A stretch of 64,000 nt of DNA from Asanoa ishikariensis (GTDB taxonomy: Bacteria > Actinomycetota > Actinomycetes > Mycobacteriales > Micromonosporaceae): positions 1,116,001 through 1,180,000 of the forward strand of contig NZ_FNQB01000001.1 in assembly GCF_900107455.1 (NCBI RefSeq), in the 5' to 3' direction. The first letter of the stretch is position 1, and each line of letters opens with the position of its first letter. A program made the position numbers and the translations under genes. Positions 10,133 through 17,630 of this stretch are shown here, in pieces. The notes under the pieces are model-generated. The model was not told the origin of the DNA. It was given only the letters and a program-made list of their open reading frames with translations, and did not search any database.

Positions 10133-11152
10133 GTGTCCGCCCCCGCCTCCGCCCCGGCTCCGGTGAAGAAGCGCAAGTCCGTCCTGCGCCGGGTCGTCGA
10201 GATCGCCATCACGGCGGCCTTCGTGGCCTACGTCGCGTACTCGGTGAGCAAGCGCTGGTCCGAGGTGCAGGGCGTGCTCGGCGAGCTGTCGGTGCCGGCG
10301 ATCGCGCTGTCCCTGGTCGGCTCGCTGGCCGCGGTCTGGTGCTCGTTCCTGGGCTGGCGGGTGCTGCTCGCCGACTTCGGCAGCCACGTGCCGCTCACCG
10401 GTGCGATGCGGATCTTCTTCGTCGGCCAGCTCGGCAAGTACCTGCCGGGCAAGGTCTGGCCCGTGCTGACCCAGATGCGGCTCGGCAAGGCGTACAACGT
10501 GCCGGGCCGTTCCTCGGCCGCCGCCGTGCTGATCACCATGTTCATCACGCTCGGCACCGGCCTGCTGCTCACGGCCGTGATGCTGCCGCTGCTCGGCGGC
10601 GAGGCGTGGCGCAACTACTGGTGGACCCTGCTCACCGTGCCGGTGGCCGTCGTGGTGCTGCTGCCGCCGGTGCTCAACCGGCTGCTGGGGTTGGCCATGC
10701 GGCTGGCCCGCCGCGAGCAGATGCCCAAGCCGCTGTCCGCCCGGGGGATCGGGCTGGCGGTGTTCTGGGCGGTGGCCACCTGGCTCTGCTACGGCGCGCA
10801 CCTGTGGGCGCTGCTCCTCGACTTCGGCGCGGGCGGCTCCGACCTGATCATCCGGTCGGTCGCCGCGTTCGCCGGCGCCTGGTCGATCGGTTTCCTGCTG
10901 GCGATCGCTCCCGCCGGTCTCGGCCCCCGGGAGACGGCGCTGGTGGTGCTGCTCGCCGGGTCGGTGACCGAGCCGGTGGCCCTGGTCGCCGCGCTGGTGT
11001 CCCGCCTGCTCATGACGGTGGCCGACCTCGCCTGGCCGGCGGTGGCACTGCTCACCGACCGTAAGCGCCGGCGTCCGATCGTGACCGCACCCGACATCGA
11101 TACGGTGCCGGACCCCGCACCCGCCGCATCGACCGCGGTCGCAGGCGAATAG
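10133..11152 (+). CDS. lysylphosphatidylglycerol-synthase-like (UPF0104/AglD) integral membrane protein
   Basis: A 339-residue membrane protein with about seven hydrophobic segments and a basic N-terminus (VKKRKSVLRRVVE). It carries the family signature GQLGKYLPGKVWPV and the later GLGPRETALVVLL. This fold occurs as the flippase half of MprF and as stand-alone proteins near glycosyltransferases. It starts 19 bp after the ABC-F gene (GTG at 10133). The genes that follow are a glycosyltransferase and a methyltransferase, so a role in moving or making a lipid-linked sugar is a reasonable inference. Confidence 0.85.
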   Translation: MSAPASAPAPVKKRKSVLRRVVEIAITAAFVAYVAYSVSKRWSEVQGVLGELSVPAIALSLVGSLAAVWCSFLGWRVLLADFGSHVPLTGAMRIFFVGQLGKYLPGKVWPVLTQMRLGKAYNVPGRSSAAAVLITMFITLGTGLLLTAVMLPLLGGEAWRNYWWTLLTVPVAVVVLLPPVLNRLLGLAMRLARREQMPKPLSARGIGLAVFWAVATWLCYGAHLWALLLDFGAGGSDLIIRSVAAFAGAWSIGFLLAIAPAGLGPRETALVVLLAGSVTEPVALVAALVSRLLMTVADLAWPAVALLTDRKRRRPIVTAPDIDTVPDPAPAASTAVAGE

Positions 11153-11200
11153 CGCCTACCGCCACCTGCCCTGGTCGCGCGGGTCCGTTACGCTACCGCG

Positions 11201-12334
11201 GTGCGCTGGCTCGCTTTCGGTACTTACGACGTCCATCGCCACCCCCGCGTCGGCGTCCTGATCGAAGGTCTCCGGGCGGCCGGTGACGAGGTCGTCGAGG
11301 TCAACGTCCCGCTTGAGCTCGACACCGCGGGGCGCGTCGCCATGCTGCGCCAGCCCTGGCGGCTGCCCAAGCTGGCGTGGCTGCTCGCGCGCTGTTGGAC
11401 GTTGCTCGCGGTGCGTGCCCGGCGCGCGCCGGCGGCCGACGCCGTCCTGGTCGGCTATCTCGGGCACTTCGACGTCCGGTTGGCGCGGCGGCTGTTCCGC
11501 CGCACGCCGATCGTGCTCGACCACCTGGTCTCGGCGGCCGGCACGGCCCGCGACCGGAGCCTGACGGCCTCGGGCGGCGGTGGCCTCAAGTCCAAGCTGA
11601 TGCGCTGGATCGACCGGGGCGCGTTGGGCTCCGCCGACGTGGTCGTGGTCGACACCGACGAGCACCTCGCCGCGCTGCCCGCCGATGCCGCCCCGCGTGG
11701 CGTCGTGGCCCTGGTCGGCGCCGGCCAGCAGTGGTTCGCCGCGCGCCCCGATGCGCGTCCCGGTGGTCCGCTCAAGGTGATTTTTGTCGGTTTGTTCACG
11801 CCGTTGCACGGCACCTCTTATCTCGGCGAGGCGCTGGCCGAACTGGCCGGCGACGACCGGATCGACGTGACCATGGTCGGCAAGGGGCAGGACTACGAGG
11901 CCTGCCGCGCCGCCGCGGCCGCCAACCCGCGCGTCACCTGGATCGACTGGGTCACCGCCGAGGAGTTGCCCGGCCTGGTCGCCGCGCACGACGTCTCGCT
12001 CGGCATCTTCGGCACCACCGACAAGGCGCAGAACGTCGTGCCGACCAAGGTCTTCCAGGGCGCCGCCGCCGGGTGCGCGATCATCACCTCGGACACCGCG
12101 CCGCAGCGCCGCACGCTCGGCGACGACGCGCTGTTCGTGCCGCCGGGTTCCGCGCAGGCACTGGCCGCCGCGCTGCGTTCCCTGGCCGACGACCCCGCGC
12201 TGCTTGCCGCATACCAGGCCAAGGCGGCCGCCCGCGCGGTCGACCAGTTCGCCGCCGCCACCGTTGTCGAGCCGATCCGCGTGCGGGTCGGCAGCACCTC
12301 CACCCAGCCACCCGCCATGCAGGAGACCCGATGA
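11201..12334 (+). CDS. glycosyltransferase, GT4-like (GT-B fold)
   Basis: A 377-residue soluble protein with two Rossmann halves. The N-terminal half begins RWLAFGTYDVHRHPRVGVL, and the donor-binding half contains KVIFVGLFTPLHGTSYLGEA, VTMVGKGQDYE, and a C-terminal ALADDP/AAYQAKAA-type end common in GT4 enzymes. The usual GT4 glutamate region is replaced by VVPTKVFQGAAAGCAIITSDT. It would move a sugar from a nucleotide donor to an unknown acceptor. GTG start at 11201; its stop overlaps the next start (ATGA), so the two are translationally coupled. Confidence 0.85.
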   Translation: MRWLAFGTYDVHRHPRVGVLIEGLRAAGDEVVEVNVPLELDTAGRVAMLRQPWRLPKLAWLLARCWTLLAVRARRAPAADAVLVGYLGHFDVRLARRLFRRTPIVLDHLVSAAGTARDRSLTASGGGGLKSKLMRWIDRGALGSADVVVVDTDEHLAALPADAAPRGVVALVGAGQQWFAARPDARPGGPLKVIFVGLFTPLHGTSYLGEALAELAGDDRIDVTMVGKGQDYEACRAAAAANPRVTWIDWVTAEELPGLVAAHDVSLGIFGTTDKAQNVVPTKVFQGAAAGCAIITSDTAPQRRTLGDDALFVPPGSAQALAAALRSLADDPALLAAYQAKAAARAVDQFAAATVVEPIRVRVGSTSTQPPAMQETR

Positions 12335-13071
12335 CAACCCCGCAGATCCCGCCCCTGGCCCCTCGGGCCGCGCTGCGCTGGAACGTCGTGCGCCGGGTCG
12401 TAGCCGACCTGAACCCGACGACCATCCTGGAGCTGGGCTGCGGGCAGGGCGCGATGGGCAGCCGGCTCGCCGGGATGGGCACCTACCTGGCCGCCGAGCC
12501 CGACGACGAGAGCTTCGAGACCGCGCACGCGCGGATCACCCCGCTGGGCGGCACGGTGATCCACGGCGACCACAACAAGGTCCCCGAGGGCACGACGTAC
12601 GACGTGGTGTGCGCGTTCGAGGTCCTGGAGCACATCGCCGACGATGCGGGCGCGCTGGCCGGCTGGATGCCGCTGGTCAAGCCCGGCGGGCACCTCGTGC
12701 TGTCGGTGCCGTCCGAGCCTGACCGGTTCGGCGCGTGGGACGAGCTCGTGGGCCACTACCGCCGCTACGACGCCGCGTCGCTGACCGCCCGCCTCACCGA
12801 CGCCGGCGGGGTCGAGGTCCAGATGATCCACTACGGCTGGCCGCTCGGCTACCTGCTCGACTCGGTCCGCGACCGGCTGGCCGGCGGCAAGACCGCCGAG
12901 GGCGACACCGCTGAGGAGCGCACCTCCGGCTCGGGCCGCATCCTCCAGCCGAGCGGTGCCGCCGCCGGCACCCTGATCAAGGCAGCGGTCGCGCCGTGGA
13001 TCGGCCTCCAGCGCCTCCGCCCGGGCAAGGGCCCGGGCCTGGTCGCGGTCGCCCAGCGCCCCCTCGCCTGA
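12331..13071 (+). CDS. class I SAM-dependent methyltransferase
   Basis: A 246-residue methyltransferase with motif I ILELGCGQGAMGSRLA, acidic strand end YLAAEPDDESF, and the segment VCAFEVLEHIADDAGAL ... KPGGHLVLSVPSEPDRFGAWDE. The phrase GHYRRYD and the later text resemble methyltransferases found with sugar or lipid pathways (Methyltransf_23). Its start overlaps the stop of the glycosyltransferase, so it probably modifies the same product. A bidirectional terminator follows at 13077-13111. Confidence 0.87.
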   Translation: MTTPQIPPLAPRAALRWNVVRRVVADLNPTTILELGCGQGAMGSRLAGMGTYLAAEPDDESFETAHARITPLGGTVIHGDHNKVPEGTTYDVVCAFEVLEHIADDAGALAGWMPLVKPGGHLVLSVPSEPDRFGAWDELVGHYRRYDAASLTARLTDAGGVEVQMIHYGWPLGYLLDSVRDRLAGGKTAEGDTAEERTSGSGRILQPSGAAAGTLIKAAVAPWIGLQRLRPGKGPGLVAVAQRPLA

Positions 13072-13076
13072 CAACC

Positions 13077-13111
13077 AAAAAGCCGCCGCCTCGACGAGGC
13101 GGCGGCTTTTT
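13077..13111. terminator. bidirectional intrinsic terminator
   Basis: AAAAAGCCGCCGCCT (13077-13091) pairs with AGGCGGCGGCTTTTT (13097-13111) around cgacg. The A run and T run flank the GC stem on both sides, so it works for both convergent transcription units. Confidence 0.9.
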
Positions 13112-13120
13112 CATGGCTTG

Positions 13121-14629
13121 CTAAGGGGTGATCTCGCCGGCCTTGAGGTCGGAGATCTTGACCAGCGCGTACGTGCCGTCCTTGGCGACGGCGCGGTCGC
13201 CGATGTTCGGCTGCAGCCACTTCGGGACGCGGCGGAGGTCCATCAGCACCAGGTCGGTGGGGTTGGCCTGCGTGCCGTCCAGAACCTCGGGCGTGACGGC
13301 CTCGGGCTCGAGGTTCCAGTAGTAGGCGTACCAACGCGGTGTCGACAGCCCACCACCAGCGACCCAAGCGACCTTCTGGCCCGGCCCGGGGCCGTTCTCC
13401 GAGACGAGCGCGCCGGCGTCCGTGGGCTGCTCGACGTACGTGCGGTCGACCCGGCCGGTCACGATCACCGCGAGCGCGGCGACCAAGGCCAAACCGGCGG
13501 CCGCGACGCCGGCCAGGGTGGCACGACTCGGCATTCGGGTGGCCAGCCAGGTGATCACCCGGTCCAGCAGCGTGCCCATCCCTACCAGGCCGAGGATCAG
13601 CACCGGGTAGTTCCAGTACTCGTGGATGTAGGCGCCGTTGTTGAGGATGATCGTCCAGAAGCCCTGGAACACGACCGCGAAGGCCATGAAGAGCCGCGTG
13701 CGCTTGTCGAGCAGGCCGGCCACCGTGCCCACGACGAGCAGCACGAGGTACCAGATCGGCAGGAGCGTGTCGAGGTAGTGGACCTGGCGGCCGGCGAACT
13801 GGCGCGCCGTGAACGTGCCGCCCTGCGTGCGGAACTCAGCCTGGTTGGTCAGGTCCGCGATGCCGCTGACGCCCACGATGAAGGTCAGGCTGATCGCCAG
13901 GCCGACCACCATGGCGCCGCCGATCCAGAGCACCACCCGGTCGATCCGGCGGCGGCCGATCAGCAGCCACAGGCCCATCGCCCCGGCGAAGCCGATGCCG
14001 GGCCAGGAGACCAGCGTCGAGAGCAGGGCCGCGACCACGCCGACCGCCAGCAGCCCGCGCGACGGCTGGTAGTCCTTGCGGCGGGCGATCACGACGACAG
14101 CGGAGATCAGCAGGATCGGGCCGAGGTCGAACATGATCGGCGCGTAGACCCAGAAGAACGTCGTCGACGCCATCAGGCCCACCGCGAGCAGCGTGGCCGA
14201 CCAGCGCAGGCCGAGCCCGCGCAGCAGCAGCGCGCCGGCCGGGACGATCAGCAAAGCCAGGAGGTACGGCGAGAGCCAGACCTCGATCGGCTGGTCGCCG
14301 GGGAACGAGCCGAACAGCGCGGTCAGGATGTTCAGCAGCGGCGGGTGGTGCGCGTAGGCCGAGTTGGAGTAGGGCTCCCAGTCGGCGCTGAAGTCCGAGC
14401 CGACGATGCCCTTCTCGTGCAGGTTCGCCAGGTGCAGCGCGTACCGGCTGATGATCCGGCCCATGTGGTTGTCGCCGAAGGGCAGGTTGAGCCGGGGGAT
14501 CCAGGTCGCGGCGAGCACCAGCGTGATCGCACCGACGCCGAGCCAACCCCAGCGATCCTCCTTGGCGGAGGTGGGCCGGGGCGGCTCTTCCGTGGTCTTC
14601 TCAGGGGTGGCAACGTCGGTTGCGGTCAT
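13121..14629 (-). CDS. polytopic membrane glycosyltransferase-like protein (GT-C type)
   Basis: A 502-residue protein with a charged, proline-rich N-terminus and about ten membrane segments (first at about 28-45). A short extracytoplasmic loop after the first segment has FGDNHMGRIISRYALHLAN and later YSNSAYAHHPP; acidic and histidine residues in this loop are typical of GT-C enzymes that use lipid-linked sugar donors, such as PMT and ArnT. A ~90-residue outer C-terminal domain follows the last segment. It starts 13 bp after the GT2 gene on the same strand, a pairing typical of a polyprenyl-phosphate sugar synthase with its consumer. The GT-C call is inference from topology. Confidence 0.7.
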   Translation of the reverse strand: MTATDVATPEKTTEEPPRPTSAKEDRWGWLGVGAITLVLAATWIPRLNLPFGDNHMGRIISRYALHLANLHEKGIVGSDFSADWEPYSNSAYAHHPPLLNILTALFGSFPGDQPIEVWLSPYLLALLIVPAGALLLRGLGLRWSATLLAVGLMASTTFFWVYAPIMFDLGPILLISAVVVIARRKDYQPSRGLLAVGVVAALLSTLVSWPGIGFAGAMGLWLLIGRRRIDRVVLWIGGAMVVGLAISLTFIVGVSGIADLTNQAEFRTQGGTFTARQFAGRQVHYLDTLLPIWYLVLLVVGTVAGLLDKRTRLFMAFAVVFQGFWTIILNNGAYIHEYWNYPVLILGLVGMGTLLDRVITWLATRMPSRATLAGVAAAGLALVAALAVIVTGRVDRTYVEQPTDAGALVSENGPGPGQKVAWVAGGGLSTPRWYAYYWNLEPEAVTPEVLDGTQANPTDLVLMDLRRVPKWLQPNIGDRAVAKDGTYALVKISDLKAGEITP

Positions 14630-14642
14630 CGGGGGGCAGCCT

Positions 14643-15596
14643 CTATTCGGAGCGCGACCGCACGATGAGGTCGGCCAGCAGGGCCACGGCCCCGATGATC
14701 AGGCCAGCCATCAGGATCATCGTCGTGTTGTTCGCGACCCGCACCGGGTGCGCGATCACGTCGTAGATGATCTTGACGAGGCCGATGCCGATCAACCACA
14801 GCGCCGGCGGCATGAGCACCTTGAGCGGGTTGAAGTACATGACCATGCGGACGACCTGGAGGATGTAGCGGTAGGCGTCGCGGACGAAGTGGAACTTCGA
14901 CGAGCCGGCGCGCTTCGCGTAGTCGATCGCCACGTATCGCACGTCGTGCTGGTTGTGCAGGAACGCCATCGTGATGGTCGTCACGCAGGAGAACCCGGGC
15001 GGCAGCAGGCGCAGGTAGGGCAGTGACACCTCGCGGCGGAACGCGCGCAGGCCCGAGTTGAGGTCGGGGATCTTCTGGCCGGCGAGCCGCTCAGCGATCT
15101 TGCGGATGACCCACTTGGCCGGCACCCGCAGCATCTTGTGCGTGCCCTGCTCGCTGGTCCGCGCACCGACCACCTGGTCGATGTTCTGGTCCTTCTCGAG
15201 CAACTGCACGAGCTCGGGGATGCGCTCGTTGGGGTAGGTCATGTCGGCGTCGGTCCACACGACGATCTCGCCGCGCGCCTCCCGGGTGCCGATCCGCCGG
15301 GCAGTGCCCGAGCCACCGTTGCGGTGGAACGGCATCACGCGCAGGCTCGGGAAGCGCACCTCGGCTTCGCGAAGGACGGCGAGCGTGTTGTCGGTCGAGC
15401 AGTCATCGATCGCGAGTAGCTCGTAGCTGTATCCACTGCGGTCCATCGCCGCGGAGATTCGCTCGATCTCCTTGAGCACATGGTCCTGCTCGTTGTAACA
15501 CGGCAGCACGACCGTCACGTCCAGCCGCTCCGGCGCCGTGACGTCGGCTGGTTCCGCAGCGGAAGACCGCTGCAGGAACCGGTTAGGTGCCGTCAT
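14643..15596 (-). CDS. GT2 family polyprenyl-phosphate glycosyltransferase (DPM1/ArnC/GtrB-like)
   Basis: About 317 residues. The catalytic GT-A domain comes first: VTVVLPCYNEQDHVLKEI, then LLAIDDCSTDNT and the DxD motif TDADMTYPNE, followed by NSGLRAFRREV. Two C-terminal membrane segments (about 248-266 and 280-305) anchor it, as in enzymes that place a sugar on undecaprenyl phosphate at the inner face. I prefer the ATG at 15596 (MTAPNRFLQ), which has a distant GGGAG; the ATG at 15614 has no purine-rich site. It would supply the lipid-sugar for the GT-C-like protein encoded just downstream. Confidence 0.88.
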   Translation of the reverse strand: MTAPNRFLQRSSAAEPADVTAPERLDVTVVLPCYNEQDHVLKEIERISAAMDRSGYSYELLAIDDCSTDNTLAVLREAEVRFPSLRVMPFHRNGGSGTARRIGTREARGEIVVWTDADMTYPNERIPELVQLLEKDQNIDQVVGARTSEQGTHKMLRVPAKWVIRKIAERLAGQKIPDLNSGLRAFRREVSLPYLRLLPPGFSCVTTITMAFLHNQHDVRYVAIDYAKRAGSSKFHFVRDAYRYILQVVRMVMYFNPLKVLMPPALWLIGIGLVKIIYDVIAHPVRVANNTTMILMAGLIIGAVALLADLIVRSRSE

Positions 15597-15778
15597 TCCG
15601 GTCCACGCTCCCATCGGGGGGCGACCGAATCGAATGGCCGCCGCAAAGTGTCAGACTCTAGCAATGCCCGCGCAAAGGATAGTGCCACGCGTTGCTGTGC
15701 GGGTCATCGGCCGACACCGTCGCCCGCTGTATGGAAATGGGCGCGCGGTGTGACAGAACCCTCTTTCTGGAGTGCGGT

Positions 15779-16732
15779 GTGAGCGCGATGAGCTATCGCC
15801 GGCTCGGCAACTCGGGACTTGTCGTCTCGATTGCCGGCGTCGGCTGCAACACCTTCGGACGGGATATCGACCAGCGCGGCGCAGCCGCCGTCGTCGATGC
15901 GGCGTTGGATCTCGGAATTAACTTCTTCGACACCTCGGATACATATGGCGGCCCCGGGCACGAACTCTCGGAGCGCTTCCTCGGTGCGGCGCTCAAGGGT
16001 CGCCGCGACGACGTGGTGGTGGCGACCAAGTTCGGCAAGCCGATGTCCGGTGTCAACGGTCCCGACCTCGGTGCGCGCGGTGCCCGCCGGTACGTGTTGC
16101 GGGCCGTCGAAAGCTCGCTGCGCCGGCTGGAGACCGACCACATCGACCTCTATCAGATGCACGAGCCGGACCCGGCGACACCGATCGAGGAGACCCTGTC
16201 GGCGCTCGACGACCTGGTCACCGCCGGAAAGGTGCGTTACATCGGTTGTTCCAACTTCGCGGCCTGGGAGGTGGCCGACGCTGCCTGGGTGTCCCGGACC
16301 CGCGGCTGGGCGCCGTTCGTCAGCGCGCAGAACCACTACAGCCTCCTCAACCGCGAGGTCGAGGCCGAGTTGGTGCCCGCCTGTCAGCGGTTCGGGCTCG
16401 GGCTCCTGCCATTCTTCCCGCTGGAGAGCGGCCTGCTGACCGGCAAGTACCGGCGCGGGCAGGCGGCGCCGGCCGGCACCCGGTTGACCCAGGAACGGTT
16501 CATGCAGCGGCTCGACCACGCGCCGTGGGATCGGATCGAGGCGCTGCGGGCGTACGCGGAGGAACGCGGGCGTTCGCTGCTCGACGTCGCCCTCGGCGGC
16601 CTGGCCGCGCAGCCGGCGGTCGCCTCGGTGATCGCGGGTGCCACCACGCCGGACCAGATTCGCGAGAACACGGCCGCGGTCGAGTGGCAACCCTCCGCGC
16701 AGGATCTGGCCGCGTTGCGCGCTCTCGGGTGA
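15779..16732 (+). CDS. aldo/keto reductase
   Basis: A 317-residue NADPH-dependent TIM-barrel oxidoreductase. The catalytic residues are present: Asp and Tyr in INFFDTSDTYGG, Lys in VVATKFGKPM, and His in LYQMHEPDP. The cofactor end reads SVIAGATTPDQIRENTAAVEW. GGAG at 15769-15772 is six bases before the GTG at 15779, so I take that start rather than the ATG at 15788, which would be 15 bases away. It stands alone between the envelope cluster and thiD; the substrate is unknown. Confidence 0.92.
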   Translation: MSAMSYRRLGNSGLVVSIAGVGCNTFGRDIDQRGAAAVVDAALDLGINFFDTSDTYGGPGHELSERFLGAALKGRRDDVVVATKFGKPMSGVNGPDLGARGARRYVLRAVESSLRRLETDHIDLYQMHEPDPATPIEETLSALDDLVTAGKVRYIGCSNFAAWEVADAAWVSRTRGWAPFVSAQNHYSLLNREVEAELVPACQRFGLGLLPFFPLESGLLTGKYRRGQAAPAGTRLTQERFMQRLDHAPWDRIEALRAYAEERGRSLLDVALGGLAAQPAVASVIAGATTPDQIRENTAAVEWQPSAQDLAALRALG

Positions 16733-16773
16733 GCCGCCTGTCGATCGTTAGTGCGACTTAGTCCGTTGCGCGC

Positions 16774-16812
16774 CCCGCCCCTCGTGCTACCTGGTGTAGG
16801 ACGAGAGGCGGG
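16774..16812 (+). promoter_or_regulatory. leader hairpin overlapping the thiD ribosome binding site
   Basis: Three stacked helices form one long hairpin: CCCGCC with GGCGGG, CTCGT with ACGAG, and CTAC with GTAG around ctggt, interrupted only by single mismatches (C/A and G/G). The outer right arm ends at 16812 inside GGGAGG (16810-16815), the ribosome binding site of thiD. This could hold back translation, or act as a transcription end for the upstream gene. It has none of the conserved TPP-riboswitch elements. Confidence 0.55.
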
Positions 16813-16820
16813 AGGAACCC

Positions 16821-17630
16821 ATGACACCACTCGCGGTGCTCGCGATCGGCGGCTCGGACTCCAGCGGCGGATCCGGGTTGCAGGCTGATCTGAAGGTGCT
16901 CGCGGCGATGCGGCTCTACGGCGCGACGGTCGCGACCTCAGTGACCGCCCAGAACACTCGCGGCTTGCAGGACGTGTTCGAACTACCCGGCAACGTCGTC
17001 TCGGCGCAGCTTTCCGCGGTGCTCGAGGACATGTCGATCGCCGCGGTCAAGGTGGGCATGCTGGCGACGGCGGAGGCGGCCGCGGCGGTGACCGCGAAGG
17101 CCCGGTCCGGCGCCCTGCCGAACCTGGTCGTCGACCCGGTCCTGGAGGCGGCCGCCGGCCGCCGCAGGGGCGTCGTCACGGCCCTCGAACGCCTGCTGCC
17201 GTACGCCACGGTGGCCACACCCAATCGGGAGGAGGCGTCGGCCCTGGTGGGGTGGGAGGTCTCCACCCCGGCCGACATGGCCGGCGCGGCGGCGCAGATC
17301 GCCTCCAACGGCCCGAAGTTCGTCGTCGTGACCGGCGGCGACATGGTCGCGGGAGACGAGGCGGTCGACGCGGTCTGGACCGATGCCGGCGCCCGGTTCC
17401 TGCGCTACCCGAGGGTGCAGACCCGCAACAACCGCGGCACCGGCTGCACCTTCTCGGCAGCGATCGCCGGCCGCCTCGCCCAGGGCGACGAGGTCCTGGA
17501 GGCGCTGGTCGCGGCCAAGGAATACGTGTCGCGCGGCCTGTCCGGCGCGCGCGACTGGCAGTTGGGCAACGGCAGCGGACCGCTCGACCACTTCGGTTGG
17601 TCGACCTTCGCGGCGTTCTCCGCGAGCTAG
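16821..17630 (+). CDS. thiD: hydroxymethylpyrimidine/phosphomethylpyrimidine kinase
   Basis: A 269-residue ribokinase-like enzyme that phosphorylates HMP and then HMP-P for thiamine synthesis. It has the N-terminal IGGSDSSGGSGLQADLKVL, GATVATSVTAQNT in the substrate pocket, DPVLEAAAGR, and the catalytic/anion-hole motif NNRGTGCTFSAAIA. No other thi gene is nearby, so it may work in salvage. The stop overlaps that of the convergent gene by sharing CTAG at 17627-17630. Translation may be affected by the leader hairpin just upstream. Confidence 0.93.
   Translation: MTPLAVLAIGGSDSSGGSGLQADLKVLAAMRLYGATVATSVTAQNTRGLQDVFELPGNVVSAQLSAVLEDMSIAAVKVGMLATAEAAAAVTAKARSGALPNLVVDPVLEAAAGRRRGVVTALERLLPYATVATPNREEASALVGWEVSTPADMAGAAAQIASNGPKFVVVTGGDMVAGDEAVDAVWTDAGARFLRYPRVQTRNNRGTGCTFSAAIAGRLAQGDEVLEALVAAKEYVSRGLSGARDWQLGNGSGPLDHFGWSTFAAFSAS

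Noticed and set aside
16733-16820. TPP riboswitch before thiD
   Set aside because: The space is too short and none of the conserved thi-box sequence is present; only a simple hairpin is seen.
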